Notes: generated from the sequence alone by a model not told the origin. A DNA stretch of 64,000 bases from an uncultured Trichococcus sp. (GCF_963663645.1 NZ_OY760503.1:997501-1061500), one strand, 5' to 3'. Positions 28,740 through 37,096 are shown, numbered from the stretch's first letter. Numbers and translations: made by a program.

Positions 28740-28925
28740 CCGGCTTGCCGGAGGAGATAGGATGATGTTCAGTTCAGCTCCGGTGAGGGGCGGTTCCCCG
28801 GAGGATACCGGTAACTTTCGGCCGCAACTCCGACGAGCCCTGCCTTATCGGAGGACACAATTGAAATGTTGGCCCAACTCCGGCAAGGCCGTCGTTCGCC
28901 GGAGGAAAGAGACGAAAGGGCATCC
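28740..28925 (+). repeat. Three tandem CTCCGG...CCGGAG palindromic repeats, 50-bp pitch
   Basis: Full copies at 28778-28803, 28828-28853 and 28878-28904 start exactly 50 bp apart. Each opens CTCCGG or CTCCGA and closes with CGGAG, and the interior is partly self-complementary (GAGGGG/TTCCCC in the first). A half copy (TTGCCGGAGGAG) lies at 28745-28756. The 24-bp spacers share a loose pattern ending in gcc-g/c-caa. No gene is present between glmS and the TPP leader. Confidence 0.75.
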
Positions 28926-29017
28926 GCCAAGAAATCGACAAAAGGAAAAATCATATCAGAATGCATTGCTTGTGCTGTGTAAACATTCAATCGGGTGATT
29001 TCGTGCAACAAGGCGAG

Positions 29018-29045
29018 TTGACTTCCGGAAAAATTATGATACGAT
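29018..29045 (+). promoter_or_regulatory. Promoter of the TPP-riboswitch operon
   Basis: TTGACT (29018-29023), 16-bp spacer, TACGAT (29040-29045), ~40 nt before the riboswitch. Confidence 0.55.
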
Positions 29046-29080
29046 AGGAACAACAGCAAATGAACTGAATATTCTTTTTA

Positions 29081-29193
29081 ACCACTAGGGGTGCTTTACC
29101 GGCGGATGACTGTCCGCCAAAAAGCTGAGATCGAAGTAGGACTTCGAGACCCTTAGAACCTGATCTGGTTTGTACCAGCGTAGGGAAGTGGCA
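29081..29193 (+). promoter_or_regulatory. TPP riboswitch (thi box)
   Basis: Conserved elements in order: TAGGGGTGC, the variable P3 hairpin GGCGGATGACTGTCCGCC, GCTGAGATC, GACCCTTAGAACCTGATCTGG and the closing GCGTAGGGAAGTGG. Thiamine pyrophosphate binding would favour the terminator at 29238. It controls tenA-ykoEDC. Confidence 0.97.
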
Positions 29194-29237
29194 GCCTCTT
29201 TTGGCTAAGTAAGTCCCTATTGCATAAGGAACATACA

Positions 29238-29275
29238 ACCACTTTTTTCCGTTGGGAAGAGAGTGGTTTTTTTGT
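29238..29275 (+). terminator. Riboswitch-controlled terminator
   Basis: ACCACTTTTTTCC / GGGAAGAGAGTGGT hairpin and TTTTTTTG between the TPP aptamer and tenA. Confidence 0.8.
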
Positions 29276-29350
29276 TTGCAAAAATTAAGAGCGGCCGTCC
29301 GGATGAGTCGGGACCCTGGCGGAGCGCTCACAGCATATGGAGGGACAGCA

Positions 29351-30025
29351 ATGACATTTTCAGCACAAATCCGCCAAGCGGTCGAACCGATCTGGGCAGC
29401 CAGCATGAAGCATCCGTTCGTGAAAGGGATCGGGGACGGCAGCTTGCCGTTGGAGAATTTCCGATTCTACATCCAACAGGATTCCTATTACCTGACGCGT
29501 TTCGCCAAAATTTTGGCACTAGGCGCGGCCAAAGCACCGGACATCGAAACGACCAACCAGTTCGCCGATTTCGCGAAGCATACGTACAGCGCCGAAATCG
29601 GTCTGCATGAACAGTTTTCGAAAAGGCTGGGCATCACGGCGGAGGAAAAAGAGCTTTTCAAGCCTGCGCCGACCGCGTATGCCTACACCTCCCACCTTTA
29701 TCACGCCGGCCACTCGGGGCATTTGGGGGATGTCATCGCCGCTGTATTGCCTTGCTACTGGCTCTATGCCGAGATCGGGGACGCCTTCATTGACGCGGCA
29801 CCTGAAGAACCGATCTATCAGGAATGGATCGCTACTTATGGCGGTAAGGATTTTCAGGACCGGGTGGATGAACAGATTGCGCATCTGGATAAGATCGCTG
29901 CATCTGCAACCGAAGCGGACCGCGAAAGGATGAAAGAACATTTCATCATCAGCAGCCAGTACGAATACGCGTTTTGGGAAATGGCCTATCGCATGGAAAC
30001 ATGGCCGGTACCATTGGAGAACTGA
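29351..30025 (+). CDS. tenA: Aminopyrimidine aminohydrolase / thiaminase II
   Basis: 224 aa. Hydrolyses aminomethyl-pyrimidine from degraded thiamine so HMP can be reused. ATG 29351 follows GGAGGGA. The active-site Cys135 lies in LPCYWLYAEIG, with conserved aromatic residues in YIQQDSYYLTRFAKI and the C-terminal FWEMAYRMETWP. First gene under the TPP riboswitch, next to the HMP/thiamine transporter genes. Confidence 0.96.
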   Translation: MTFSAQIRQAVEPIWAASMKHPFVKGIGDGSLPLENFRFYIQQDSYYLTRFAKILALGAAKAPDIETTNQFADFAKHTYSAEIGLHEQFSKRLGITAEEKELFKPAPTAYAYTSHLYHAGHSGHLGDVIAAVLPCYWLYAEIGDAFIDAAPEEPIYQEWIATYGGKDFQDRVDEQIAHLDKIAASATEADRERMKEHFIISSQYEYAFWEMAYRMETWPVPLEN

Positions 30026-30060
30026 GCGACAAAATCAAACTCAAAGAGGAGACAGAGAAA

Positions 30061-30639
30061 ATGAAAAAAGAATTGAAGCTTACAGATATTTTGGTGACGA
30101 TCGTCATCGCCATCGCTTTCGGGATCGTCTACATCCTGTGGGGAACGGTTTATTACGCGGTGCAGCCGTTGGGTCTGCATCTTGATCAGCTGCTGTACGG
30201 CATGTGGTTCATCGCCGGCACAGTCGCCTATTTCATCATCCGCAAACCGGGTGTGGCGCTGTTGGCGGAAATCGCTGCAGCTTCAGGCGAATTCCTTTTG
30301 GGTTCGCCTTGGGGTCTGACCGTCTTGCTTTCCGGTGTGGTGCAGGGATTGTTTGCGGAATTGGTGTTCATGGCCTTCCGTTACAAACGTTTTGACCTGA
30401 AGGTTGCCGCTTTGGCAGCTTCGGCATCTTGCGTGGGCTCGCTAGTGGTGGATGCGTTGAACGGGCAGATTGCTGAGTTGGCTGCTTGGAACTTGGCGCT
30501 GTATTTGCTGGCCCGTTTTGCCGGCTCAATTTTCTTTGCCGGGGTGCTGGCCTACTACTTGGCGGAAGTCTTGGAGGATACCGGCGTGACGAACCTTGTC
30601 CGTCCGCTTTCGACTGAAGATTTCACAGATATGGATTAA
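30061..30639 (+). CDS. ykoE: ECF transporter S component YkoE (thiamine/HMP)
   Basis: 192 aa, about six membrane helices; family stretches FGIVYILWGTVYYAVQP and AEIAAASGEFLLGSPWGL. It binds hydroxymethylpyrimidine or thiamine for the YkoEDC transporter. ATG 30061 follows GAGGAGAC; the upstream in-frame starts lie inside tenA. 35 nt after tenA, 14 nt before ykoD. Confidence 0.93.
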   Translation: MKKELKLTDILVTIVIAIAFGIVYILWGTVYYAVQPLGLHLDQLLYGMWFIAGTVAYFIIRKPGVALLAEIAAASGEFLLGSPWGLTVLLSGVVQGLFAELVFMAFRYKRFDLKVAALAASASCVGSLVVDALNGQIAELAAWNLALYLLARFAGSIFFAGVLAYYLAEVLEDTGVTNLVRPLSTEDFTDMD

Positions 30640-30653
30640 GGAGGATGGCGGAA

Positions 30654-32141
30654 ATGGAGCAGCAAGCGTATGTGGAAAAGCTGAAGCTGAAATTTCCCGG
30701 GGATGCCGAGTTGTTGTTCAGTGACCTTTCCTTTTCGGTCGCTGAAGGTGAAAAAGTGCTGCTTTTGGGTCCATCCGGCTGCGGAAAATCCACGCTGCTG
30801 CAGGTTTTGAGTGGGCTGATTCCGCAATCGATCGAAGTGCCGATGAAAGCCGATAAGCTTCTGACGCCGGCTTCCTGGGGCTATGTTTTCCAGGATCCGG
30901 ACAGCCAATTCTGCATGCCCTACGTCGATGAGGAGCTCGCTTTCGTGCTCGAAAATCTCTCGGTTCCGCGCGAAGAGATGGCTGCCGAAATAGACTTTGC
31001 GCTCCGGCAGGTGGGCTTGGAATTGGCGGACAGCCATATCCCCATCGCAAGCCTTTCCGGGGGGATGAAGCAGCGGCTGGCGATCGCCTCGGTGTTGGCC
31101 TTGGATCCGGAGGTGCTCTTTTTGGATGAGCCCTCCGCCATGCTCGATCCGGAAGGGACGGAAGCGATCTGGGAGGTCCTGCAGGAAGTCTGCAAGGACA
31201 AAACGGTCGTCATTGTGGAGCACAAAATCGATCATGTCCTGGCATTCGCCGAACGGCTCGTATTGTTCGATGCATCCGGCCGCATCATCGCCGATGGACC
31301 GAACGCAGCAATCTTCTCGGCCTACAAGGATGAAATGCAGGCGCAGGGTATCTGGTTTCCGGGGGTGTGGGACCGGCATCTGGCAGAAACGCCGTTGCAA
31401 CGAAAGCAGAAGGCCTTTAGATTGCAAAGTCCGCTGCTGGAACTGCGCGATTTCAAGGGGTTCCGCAATGGGGAAACGAAAATCCAAGGGGCCGGGTTGG
31501 CGGCCTATCCGGGTGAATGGATCATCATCCGCGGCCAAAACGGAGCCGGAAAAAGCACTTTCCTCCATGCCATCATGCAGTTCATCAAAACGAGTGGGCA
31601 CTACGAGTTGGAGGGGAAACCGATCAAAAAAGTGAAAAAGCTGGCCGAAAGGGTGGCTTTCGTTTTCCAGAATCCGGAGTACCAGTTCGTGGCGAATACG
31701 GTCTATGAAGAGATGGCCTATTCGCTCAGGATGGACGGCAAGGGAAATTCGGATATCGAGAAACTTGTGGAGGAATATCTGGAGCTTTTCCAGTTGAGCG
31801 GGCAGCGGGAGAAAAATCCTTTCCAACTTTCGATGGGGCAAAAGCGGCGCCTGAGCGTAGCGGCGACGATCATCCAAGGACCGCGGTTGATCCTTTTGGA
31901 TGAACCGACTTTCGGTTTGGATTCCAAAAACACCTTTGCCTTGCTGGGATTTTTGGAGAGTTACCGGAAAAAGGGCGCCGTCATCCTGATGGTGACGCAC
32001 GATGAAGTGCTCTCCCAGAGCTATGGGACGACGTTTTGGAGTGTTGTGGATGGCGAAATCCGGGACACCACCGGATCGGCTACGGACATGCGGACTGCAT
32101 TCTCCGCTGATTTGCGCTTGGAAGGGGGGATATGCGGATGA
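30654..32141 (+). CDS. ykoD: ECF transporter ATPase YkoD, two fused ABC domains
   Basis: 495 aa. First ABC domain: Walker A LLGPSGCGKS, signature LSGGMKQRLAIA, Walker B VLFLDEPSA. Second: Walker A RGQNGAGKS, signature LSMGQKRRLSVA, Walker B LILLDEPTFGLD. The second signature reads LSMGQ instead of LSGGQ. The ATG at 30645 abuts AAGGAGG, so ATG 30654 (9 nt away) is preferred. It powers the YkoE/YkoC membrane pair and overlaps ykoC. Confidence 0.94.
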   Translation: MEQQAYVEKLKLKFPGDAELLFSDLSFSVAEGEKVLLLGPSGCGKSTLLQVLSGLIPQSIEVPMKADKLLTPASWGYVFQDPDSQFCMPYVDEELAFVLENLSVPREEMAAEIDFALRQVGLELADSHIPIASLSGGMKQRLAIASVLALDPEVLFLDEPSAMLDPEGTEAIWEVLQEVCKDKTVVIVEHKIDHVLAFAERLVLFDASGRIIADGPNAAIFSAYKDEMQAQGIWFPGVWDRHLAETPLQRKQKAFRLQSPLLELRDFKGFRNGETKIQGAGLAAYPGEWIIIRGQNGAGKSTFLHAIMQFIKTSGHYELEGKPIKKVKKLAERVAFVFQNPEYQFVANTVYEEMAYSLRMDGKGNSDIEKLVEEYLELFQLSGQREKNPFQLSMGQKRRLSVAATIIQGPRLILLDEPTFGLDSKNTFALLGFLESYRKKGAVILMVTHDEVLSQSYGTTFWSVVDGEIRDTTGSATDMRTAFSADLRLEGGICG

Positions 32142-32914
32142 AGGAATGGGAACAAGCGAAAGAAACCTGGCTTCACCGTGTCAATCCTAGCTTGAAATTA
32201 GGCATGGCGCTGCTGCTCTGCATCGCTGTAATGTTTGTCCGTAACCTTGAGATTATGGCATTCATCGGCAGCGGGCTTTTGGTCCTGTTCCTGCTGTTTA
32301 CGGGACAGCCGTTGAAGCGGATCTTATTGTTGTTGATTCCTTTCTGCGCCATTTTCGTGTCGACAGCTAGCGCCATGATCCTGTTCGGGAAAGGCGAAAC
32401 GCTTTGGTTCGAATGGGGGCTGATCCGCATCACCGAGGAGAGTTTTTTGCGGGGCATGCTGATAGGACTGCGCGCCATGGTCTTCGCCGTTTTGGGCTTG
32501 ACCTTCGCATTGACGACCCGTCCGGTCAATTTATTTTATTCGCTGATGCAGCAGCTGCGCCTGGATCCGAAATATGCCTACAGCTTCATGGCTGCGCTGC
32601 GGTTGATCCCGATCATGACGGAGGAATTCGAAACGATCCGTAATGCCCGCAAGGTGCGCGGCAGCGAAAGGGTGACGGGTTTGCAGGGTATCCTTTTCAA
32701 GATGAAGGTCTACACGATCCCGCTGCTTTCAGGCAGCATCCGGCGCGCGCATCGCATCGCCGTGGCAATGGAAGCGAAACGATTTTCCGGAAATGTGAAG
32801 AGAACCTATTATTATGAAATCGGCTATTCCGGTAACGATGTTCTTTTTATTGCCTATATGCTGCTGTTGGTAGTCGCAGCTTATGGCGTGGATGGGTTGT
32901 TGTTCGGGAATTGA
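32138..32914 (+). CDS. ykoC: ECF transporter T component YkoC
   Basis: About 258 aa, five or six membrane helices, with the EcfT coupling-helix signatures RNARKVRGSE and AMEAKRFSG (two A-R-G-type motifs that contact the ATPases). ATG 32138 overlaps the ykoD stop (ATGA) and lies 8 nt after AAGGGGGG; ATG 32132 is an alternative two codons earlier. Last gene of the thiamine operon. Confidence 0.93.
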   Translation: MKEWEQAKETWLHRVNPSLKLGMALLLCIAVMFVRNLEIMAFIGSGLLVLFLLFTGQPLKRILLLLIPFCAIFVSTASAMILFGKGETLWFEWGLIRITEESFLRGMLIGLRAMVFAVLGLTFALTTRPVNLFYSLMQQLRLDPKYAYSFMAALRLIPIMTEEFETIRNARKVRGSERVTGLQGILFKMKVYTIPLLSGSIRRAHRIAVAMEAKRFSGNVKRTYYYEIGYSGNDVLFIAYMLLLVVAAYGVDGLLFGN

Positions 32915-32924
32915 ATCCAAGCTT

Positions 32925-33085
32925 GAAATAACCCTCCAAAAACCCTTTGGTGGGGAAAATCAGGTCAAAACACACTCAGAAAACCCACCAAAACAACCTT
33001 AGCGGGGAAAAACGTCCACGGAAAACACGAGATTCCCCTTCAAAATCGTTTTGACGGGGAATCTCGCGTCGAATCCGAACTTCAG
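32925..33085 (+). repeat. Three tandem 52-bp units, CCAAAA-containing palindromic family
   Basis: The C/TCAAAA core occurs at 32936, 32988 and 33040, exactly 52 bp apart. Each unit has CCC before it and GGGGAA ~15 bp after it (CCCTCCAAAA..TTTGGTGGGGAA; CCCACCAAAA..AGCGGGGAA; CCCCTTCAAAA..TGACGGGGAA), so each can fold into a hairpin. A single related copy is at 51678-51730. No gene is present here. Confidence 0.7.
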
Positions 33086-33103
33086 AAAAGACAATCAAAC
33101 CAT

Positions 33104-33158
33104 CAAACCACAAAAAAGGGGCAGTCTCTTTGCGAGACCGCCCCTTTTTTGTGGTTAT
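33104..33158. terminator. Bidirectional terminator
   Basis: AACCACAAAAAAGGGGC-AGTCTC / GAGACC-GCCCCTTTTTTGTGGTT, a very long stem between ykoC and the convergent secreted-protein gene. Confidence 0.85.
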
Positions 33159-33161
33159 CGG

Positions 33162-33554
33162 TTATTCAGCTTGGCAAGATTGATCGCGGACGCCGTTTTT
33201 GCCGTCGTTGTCTGTTTCATCCGTACCGTATTGGTTGCCGTCGCCGTCTGTCTCGCCCGTGGCGTATTGGTTACCGTTGCTGTCTGTTCCGCCAGTGCCG
33301 TTTTGGTTAGCGCCCTGATTGGCTTGCGTACCAGTTCCGTCGCACGTTCCGCTTTTCTCGCGGGCACGTTTCATGTTTGCCTCTTCATTTCCTTGTTTTT
33401 TTGCTCCTTCATTTGTGCATTCGCCTGACTTGATTTGCTCTTGGGTCATCGTGCCGTTCTGGGCTGCCGTGTCGCTCGCTGCCAGTACCGGTGCGGCACC
33501 TCCTACAAATAAGCCTGCAACGGATAGGATAGTCATGATTCTTGTCTTGTTCAT
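33162..33554 (-). CDS. Small secreted protein, Gly/Asn/Asp/Gln-rich
   Basis: 130 aa. Signal peptide MNKTRIMTILSVAGLFVGGA with likely cleavage after PVLA. The mature part is polar and low-complexity, with tandem GN(Q)YxTGETDxDGNQYG-like units (residues ~90-120), and four Cys (one near residue 44, one ~70, one near the end). The ATG follows AGGGGGAAAC; codons upstream have no binding site. Divergent from a two-component system, which may control it. Family not recognised. Confidence 0.7.
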   Translation of the reverse strand: MNKTRIMTILSVAGLFVGGAAPVLAASDTAAQNGTMTQEQIKSGECTNEGAKKQGNEEANMKRAREKSGTCDGTGTQANQGANQNGTGGTDSNGNQYATGETDGDGNQYGTDETDNDGKNGVRDQSCQAE

Positions 33555-33609
33555 TTTTGTTTCCCCCTGAAATGTTTTTTTGTTTTTCTTGCTTGACCTA
33601 AGAATAATC

Positions 33610-33691
33610 AAAAAGTATGGCAGAATCGTGTTTTTTACGGCACATTTGTATGGTATTATCGGGGTGACAACATAATCTTGCCATATTTTTT
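33610..33691. promoter_or_regulatory. Divergent control region with inverted repeat and extended -10
   Basis: AAAAAGTATGGCAGAAT (33610-33626) and the complement of AAAAAATATGGCAAGAT (33675-33691) are near-identical 17-mers in opposite orientation, flanking TGGTATTAT (33651-33659), an extended -10 on the plus strand. Autoregulation by the adjacent response regulator is inference. Confidence 0.45.
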
Positions 33692-33720
33692 AAGTATGAT
33701 TTCCCCGAGGAGGGATTCCG

Positions 33721-34422
33721 ATGGTAAAGCTATTGATTGCGGATGATAATAAACAGATAACCGCCATCCTGAAGGAGTATTCAGAAAAGGATGGCTACGA
33801 GGCGGTCGTCGCCTATGATGGCGAACAAGCGTTGCAAGAGTTCGGGAAAGGCAAATTCGATCTGATTCTGCTGGATGTGATGATGCCGAAAAAGGACGGC
33901 TTCGAGGTGTGCAGGGAAATCCGGAAAGTTTCCTCGGTTCCCATCATCATGGTGACCGCCAGAGGGGAAGATTTTGAACGGATCATGGGATTGGACATCG
34001 GCGCAGACGACTACATCGTCAAACCTTTTTCGCCGGGTGAAGTGATGGCGCGCATCCGGGCGATCCTGCGTCGGTTGGATCAGACACCGGACAATCAGGA
34101 CCATCATAAACTCTACGTCCATGAAGATTTGGAAATCCGGTTGGATGAGTTCATCGTAAAGATCTCCGGGCAGCAAGTCCATCTCACGAAAAAAGAGATC
34201 GAGCTGCTTTGGATTTTGGCGACGAACACGAACAAGGTGTTCAGCCGCGACAATCTGTTGGACAGCGTCTGGGGCTACGACTATTTCGGAGATAATCGGA
34301 CGGTGGACTCGCACATCAAACGGCTGCGGGCAAAAGTCGATCAAATACCTCATCCATCCTGGGATATCAAAACCGTTTGGGGCGTCGGCTACAAATTTGA
34401 GGTGAGTTCGGATGAAATATAA
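33721..34422 (+). CDS. Response regulator, OmpR/PhoB family
   Basis: 233 aa. Receiver domain with acidic pocket Asp8/Asp9, phosphoacceptor Asp52 (LLDVMMPKKDG), Thr in MVTARGE and Lys in VKPFSPGE. Winged-helix domain from ~residue 130 (LTKKEIELLWILATN, VDSHIKRLRAKVD). RBS GAGGAGGGA. Overlaps the kinase gene by 11 nt. The target may include the divergent secreted protein. Confidence 0.95.
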   Translation: MVKLLIADDNKQITAILKEYSEKDGYEAVVAYDGEQALQEFGKGKFDLILLDVMMPKKDGFEVCREIRKVSSVPIIMVTARGEDFERIMGLDIGADDYIVKPFSPGEVMARIRAILRRLDQTPDNQDHHKLYVHEDLEIRLDEFIVKISGQQVHLTKKEIELLWILATNTNKVFSRDNLLDSVWGYDYFGDNRTVDSHIKRLRAKVDQIPHPSWDIKTVWGVGYKFEVSSDEI

Positions 34423-35950
34423 AATCACCCGCAAGCTGGTCCTCTATTTCACTTCCGTCATCCTGCTGTTTTCCTTGGTTGTCGGAGGGGCCTTCCTGCT
34501 GCTGTTCACCCGGCATACCGAACAAATTTACCGGGCGGATATGCAGGAACGGGCTGAGGCGATCGCTGCCGGCGTGGCGGATTATTTGGAAGATGGCAGT
34601 ACCGCCTTAGATGAGGCTGCGGCCACTGCAAAGGGCAGTGCCAACGGTAAACAAACAGGAACTGCCCTGCTCGCACAAATTGGGGCCACGGGGACAACCG
34701 GGCGCAACAATACGAGCGGATACAACGCCTATATCACGGCCATTCAGGATATCGCAATGGGCGAGGTATGGATCGTCGACCAATCCGCAGAGACAATCAG
34801 TGTCGGAACCGGCAAAAAAGAGATCACCTATGCGGAACTACCAAGCGCTGCGCTGGCGCTTGTCGATGAGGTATTCGAAGGGGAAGTCGCCTTCAGCGAA
34901 GGATTCAGCCCGTTATTGGAGGATACCTCCATCACGGTTGGGGCACCGGTGCTCTCCTCAGAAGGGGAGGTCATCGCTGCGGTCCTTTTGCACGACTATA
35001 TCGCAAACATGCAGGCTGCCGTGCGGTCGGGATTTTCGACCTTGGGTATCAGTTTGGCTTTGGCTTTGATCGCTGCCGTCGGGATAGCGGTCCTGTTGGC
35101 GAAACGGTTCATCCAGCCGTTGAAAAGGATGGAAGAAACGACACAGCAGTTGGCGGATAACCATTACGAAGCGCATACGGGGATCATCCAAAATGATGAA
35201 ATGGGTTCGCTTGCGGCCAACATCGATATTCTGGCGGACAAGTTGGCGGAGGCTGCGCAAGAAAGCGCCAAACTGGACAAGATGCGCAAAGATTTCATCA
35301 CGAGCATCTCCCACGAATTGCGCACGCCGGTCACGGTCATCCGCGGCTCTCTGGAGGCCTTGAGCGATCATGTCGTCGAGGATCCCGCCAAAATCGATGA
35401 ATACCACCAACAGATGTTGACCGAAAGCATCCATCTGGAGCGGATGATCAACGATCTGCTGGAACTGTCGCGACTGCAGAACCCGGACTATCAAATGGAA
35501 ATGAGTTCCTTGAATTTTGTGGATGTCGTGGAGAATGCCATCCGTTCCGTGCGCTATATCGCAAGGGAAAAGGGGATTACGCTGACTTTCTCGAAAGAGC
35601 CGCTGGCGTTTATGCTGATGGGGGACTATACCCGGCTGCGGCAGATGCTGCTTGCCGTGATGGAAAATGCCGTCAAATTTTCAGCCGAAAAGAGCGAAAT
35701 CCGGATCACGTTGAGTACGTTGGGGGAAGGCTGCCGATTGGCTGTCACCGACAACGGGCCGGGGATCCCGGCAAAAGATCAACCGTACATCTTCGAAAAG
35801 TTCTTCAAATCAAACGAAGAAAGCAACAAGAAAGGCACCGGTCTGGGTTTGGCCGTCGCCAAGCAGATAGCCGATCGCCACGGCATCGTTTTGTCCGTCG
35901 AAAGCACCCCGGGAAAAGGCTCCACCTTCCTTTTTGATCTGAACCAATAA
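34412..35950 (+). CDS. Sensor histidine kinase
   Basis: 512 aa. TM1 (residues ~10-32), extracellular sensor region of ~175 residues with low-complexity Ala/Thr/Gly stretches, TM2 (~208-230), HAMP, HisKA with phospho-His near residue 301 (SISHELRTPVTVIRG), and HATPase with N box (AVMENAVKFSA), G1 (DNGPGIP) and G2 (KGTGLGLAV). Partner of the preceding regulator; signal unknown. Confidence 0.95.
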   Translation: MKYKITRKLVLYFTSVILLFSLVVGGAFLLLFTRHTEQIYRADMQERAEAIAAGVADYLEDGSTALDEAAATAKGSANGKQTGTALLAQIGATGTTGRNNTSGYNAYITAIQDIAMGEVWIVDQSAETISVGTGKKEITYAELPSAALALVDEVFEGEVAFSEGFSPLLEDTSITVGAPVLSSEGEVIAAVLLHDYIANMQAAVRSGFSTLGISLALALIAAVGIAVLLAKRFIQPLKRMEETTQQLADNHYEAHTGIIQNDEMGSLAANIDILADKLAEAAQESAKLDKMRKDFITSISHELRTPVTVIRGSLEALSDHVVEDPAKIDEYHQQMLTESIHLERMINDLLELSRLQNPDYQMEMSSLNFVDVVENAIRSVRYIAREKGITLTFSKEPLAFMLMGDYTRLRQMLLAVMENAVKFSAEKSEIRITLSTLGEGCRLAVTDNGPGIPAKDQPYIFEKFFKSNEESNKKGTGLGLAVAKQIADRHGIVLSVESTPGKGSTFLFDLNQ

Positions 35951-35993
35951 AAAAATCAGCTCCAGCGTTTAATCACTGCGGCTGATTTTTTTG
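35950..35993. terminator. Bidirectional terminator
   Basis: AAAAATCAGC / GCTGATTTTT stem between the convergent kinase gene and the Rgg-type gene. Confidence 0.8.
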
Positions 35994-36842
35994 TTTCTTT
36001 TCTAATATATGTTCTATGAGTCCAGTAGACATAGTTGCCATCTTTTCCATATTTAAGAATTGCATGGCCTGAATACAATCCTTAACTACTTCATCACCCT
36101 TAGAGTCATCAATCAAAATGAGTTTGACTCCAATCAAAAATTTTTGTAAGAGAGCTTCATAAGCTTGATCTTCGTTCAATGGATATTTTTCCAATATACG
36201 AATATATATTAGCGCCTGATGAATTTCATTTTTACTGATGAATGCAATGATGGCGTTTATTAGTAGTCTGAATCCTTCGTTTGCATAAGGATTTATTTCT
36301 TTATAGTAAGCTAACTTGTTGATTGCTTTTGGCAATATTTGTTTTAAAGCTTCGGCATCAAAATAGAACATAGAATTATTGAACATGACAAGTTCGTAAC
36401 GCGTCCATGTTTCCGTTTTGACTAGGTATTTATATAATTCATTCTCTTTAAGATCTATATTTTTGTGTTCAAGCCTTGCCAGCAGGACTTCTGTCAGTGA
36501 AGCCAAATGATTATATAATACATTTTTGTCGATGGCATACTCGTTCCGGCAATGCTGCAGTATAAAATTAAGCTCATGAATATTCTGATCTTCAAACGCA
36601 TGCTTCAATTCTTTCATTAATTGTTTTTCAACGTTATCCGTATACCCATTACACATAAATTCAATTTCTTCCAAGCTTATATGTAATTTTTTCAATAGTT
36701 CCAAAAAATGCGAGGTATACAAATCAGTTTTTCCGTTTATATAACGATTAAAGCTGGCTCTGGACATACTGTTGCCAATCGCTTCTTCAATTTTTATATT
36801 CTTATCTTTTCTAAGAGTTGCGACTGCTTCATAAATTTCCAT
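35973..36842 (-). CDS. Rgg/GadR/MutR-family transcriptional regulator
   Basis: 289 aa, from ATG 36842 (MEIYEAVATLRK) after AAAGGAG; longer frames lack a binding site. The N-terminal XRE-type HTH (residues ~8-60) has the Rgg pattern AIGNSMSRASFNRYINGKTD followed by LLKKLHISLEEIEFM; the rest is an all-helical TPR-like Rgg_C domain. Length fits the family (about 280-300). Rgg proteins usually bind short peptides and act on an adjacent divergent promoter. The gene is clearly more AT-rich than its neighbours, suggesting transfer. Confidence 0.88.
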   Translation of the reverse strand: MEIYEAVATLRKDKNIKIEEAIGNSMSRASFNRYINGKTDLYTSHFLELLKKLHISLEEIEFMCNGYTDNVEKQLMKELKHAFEDQNIHELNFILQHCRNEYAIDKNVLYNHLASLTEVLLARLEHKNIDLKENELYKYLVKTETWTRYELVMFNNSMFYFDAEALKQILPKAINKLAYYKEINPYANEGFRLLINAIIAFISKNEIHQALIYIRILEKYPLNEDQAYEALLQKFLIGVKLILIDDSKGDEVVKDCIQAMQFLNMEKMATMSTGLIEHILEKKQKNQPQ

Positions 36843-36973
36843 AAGAACTCCTTTTATCAGCACTGTGAAATGTCTCATCTTTGCAACTAAAGTTTCTTGT
36901 TCGTGTCATTTTGCCGTTAATCACCCATATAAAAATATACTCCTTATAACAATATTATTTAGGAGGAATTTCT

Positions 36974-37006
36974 ATGTGGGGATTTTTAATTTTCCTAATC
37001 TTATAA
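36974..37006 (+). CDS. Putative short hydrophobic peptide (10 aa)
   Basis: AGGAGG (36961-36966) lies 7 nt before an ATG opening MWGFLIFLIL, then TAA. Very hydrophobic, with a Trp, no charge; divergent from the Rgg-type gene, where short hydrophobic pheromones (SHPs) of Rgg systems are normally encoded. Known SHP precursors are mostly around 20 residues, so this is short and could instead be a leader or chance ORF. The strong binding site and location support it. Confidence 0.45.
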   Translation: MWGFLIFLIL

Positions 37007-37096
37007 TTATTTTACATTTCAGTCGTACAATAGTCGAGTATTTGAGTCATAAGTATTAATAAGCTGAACGCAATACAACATATGACGGAGGTGAAT

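Noticed and set aside
28778-28904. CRISPR array (26-27-bp repeats, 23-24-bp spacers, exact 50-bp period)
   Set aside because: Repeats are diverged, spacers resemble each other, unit orientation varies in the sister array, and there are no cas genes in the window.
30636-32000. 454-codon minus-strand open frame
   Set aside because: Exact antisense shadow of ykoD; no start signal and unlikely composition.
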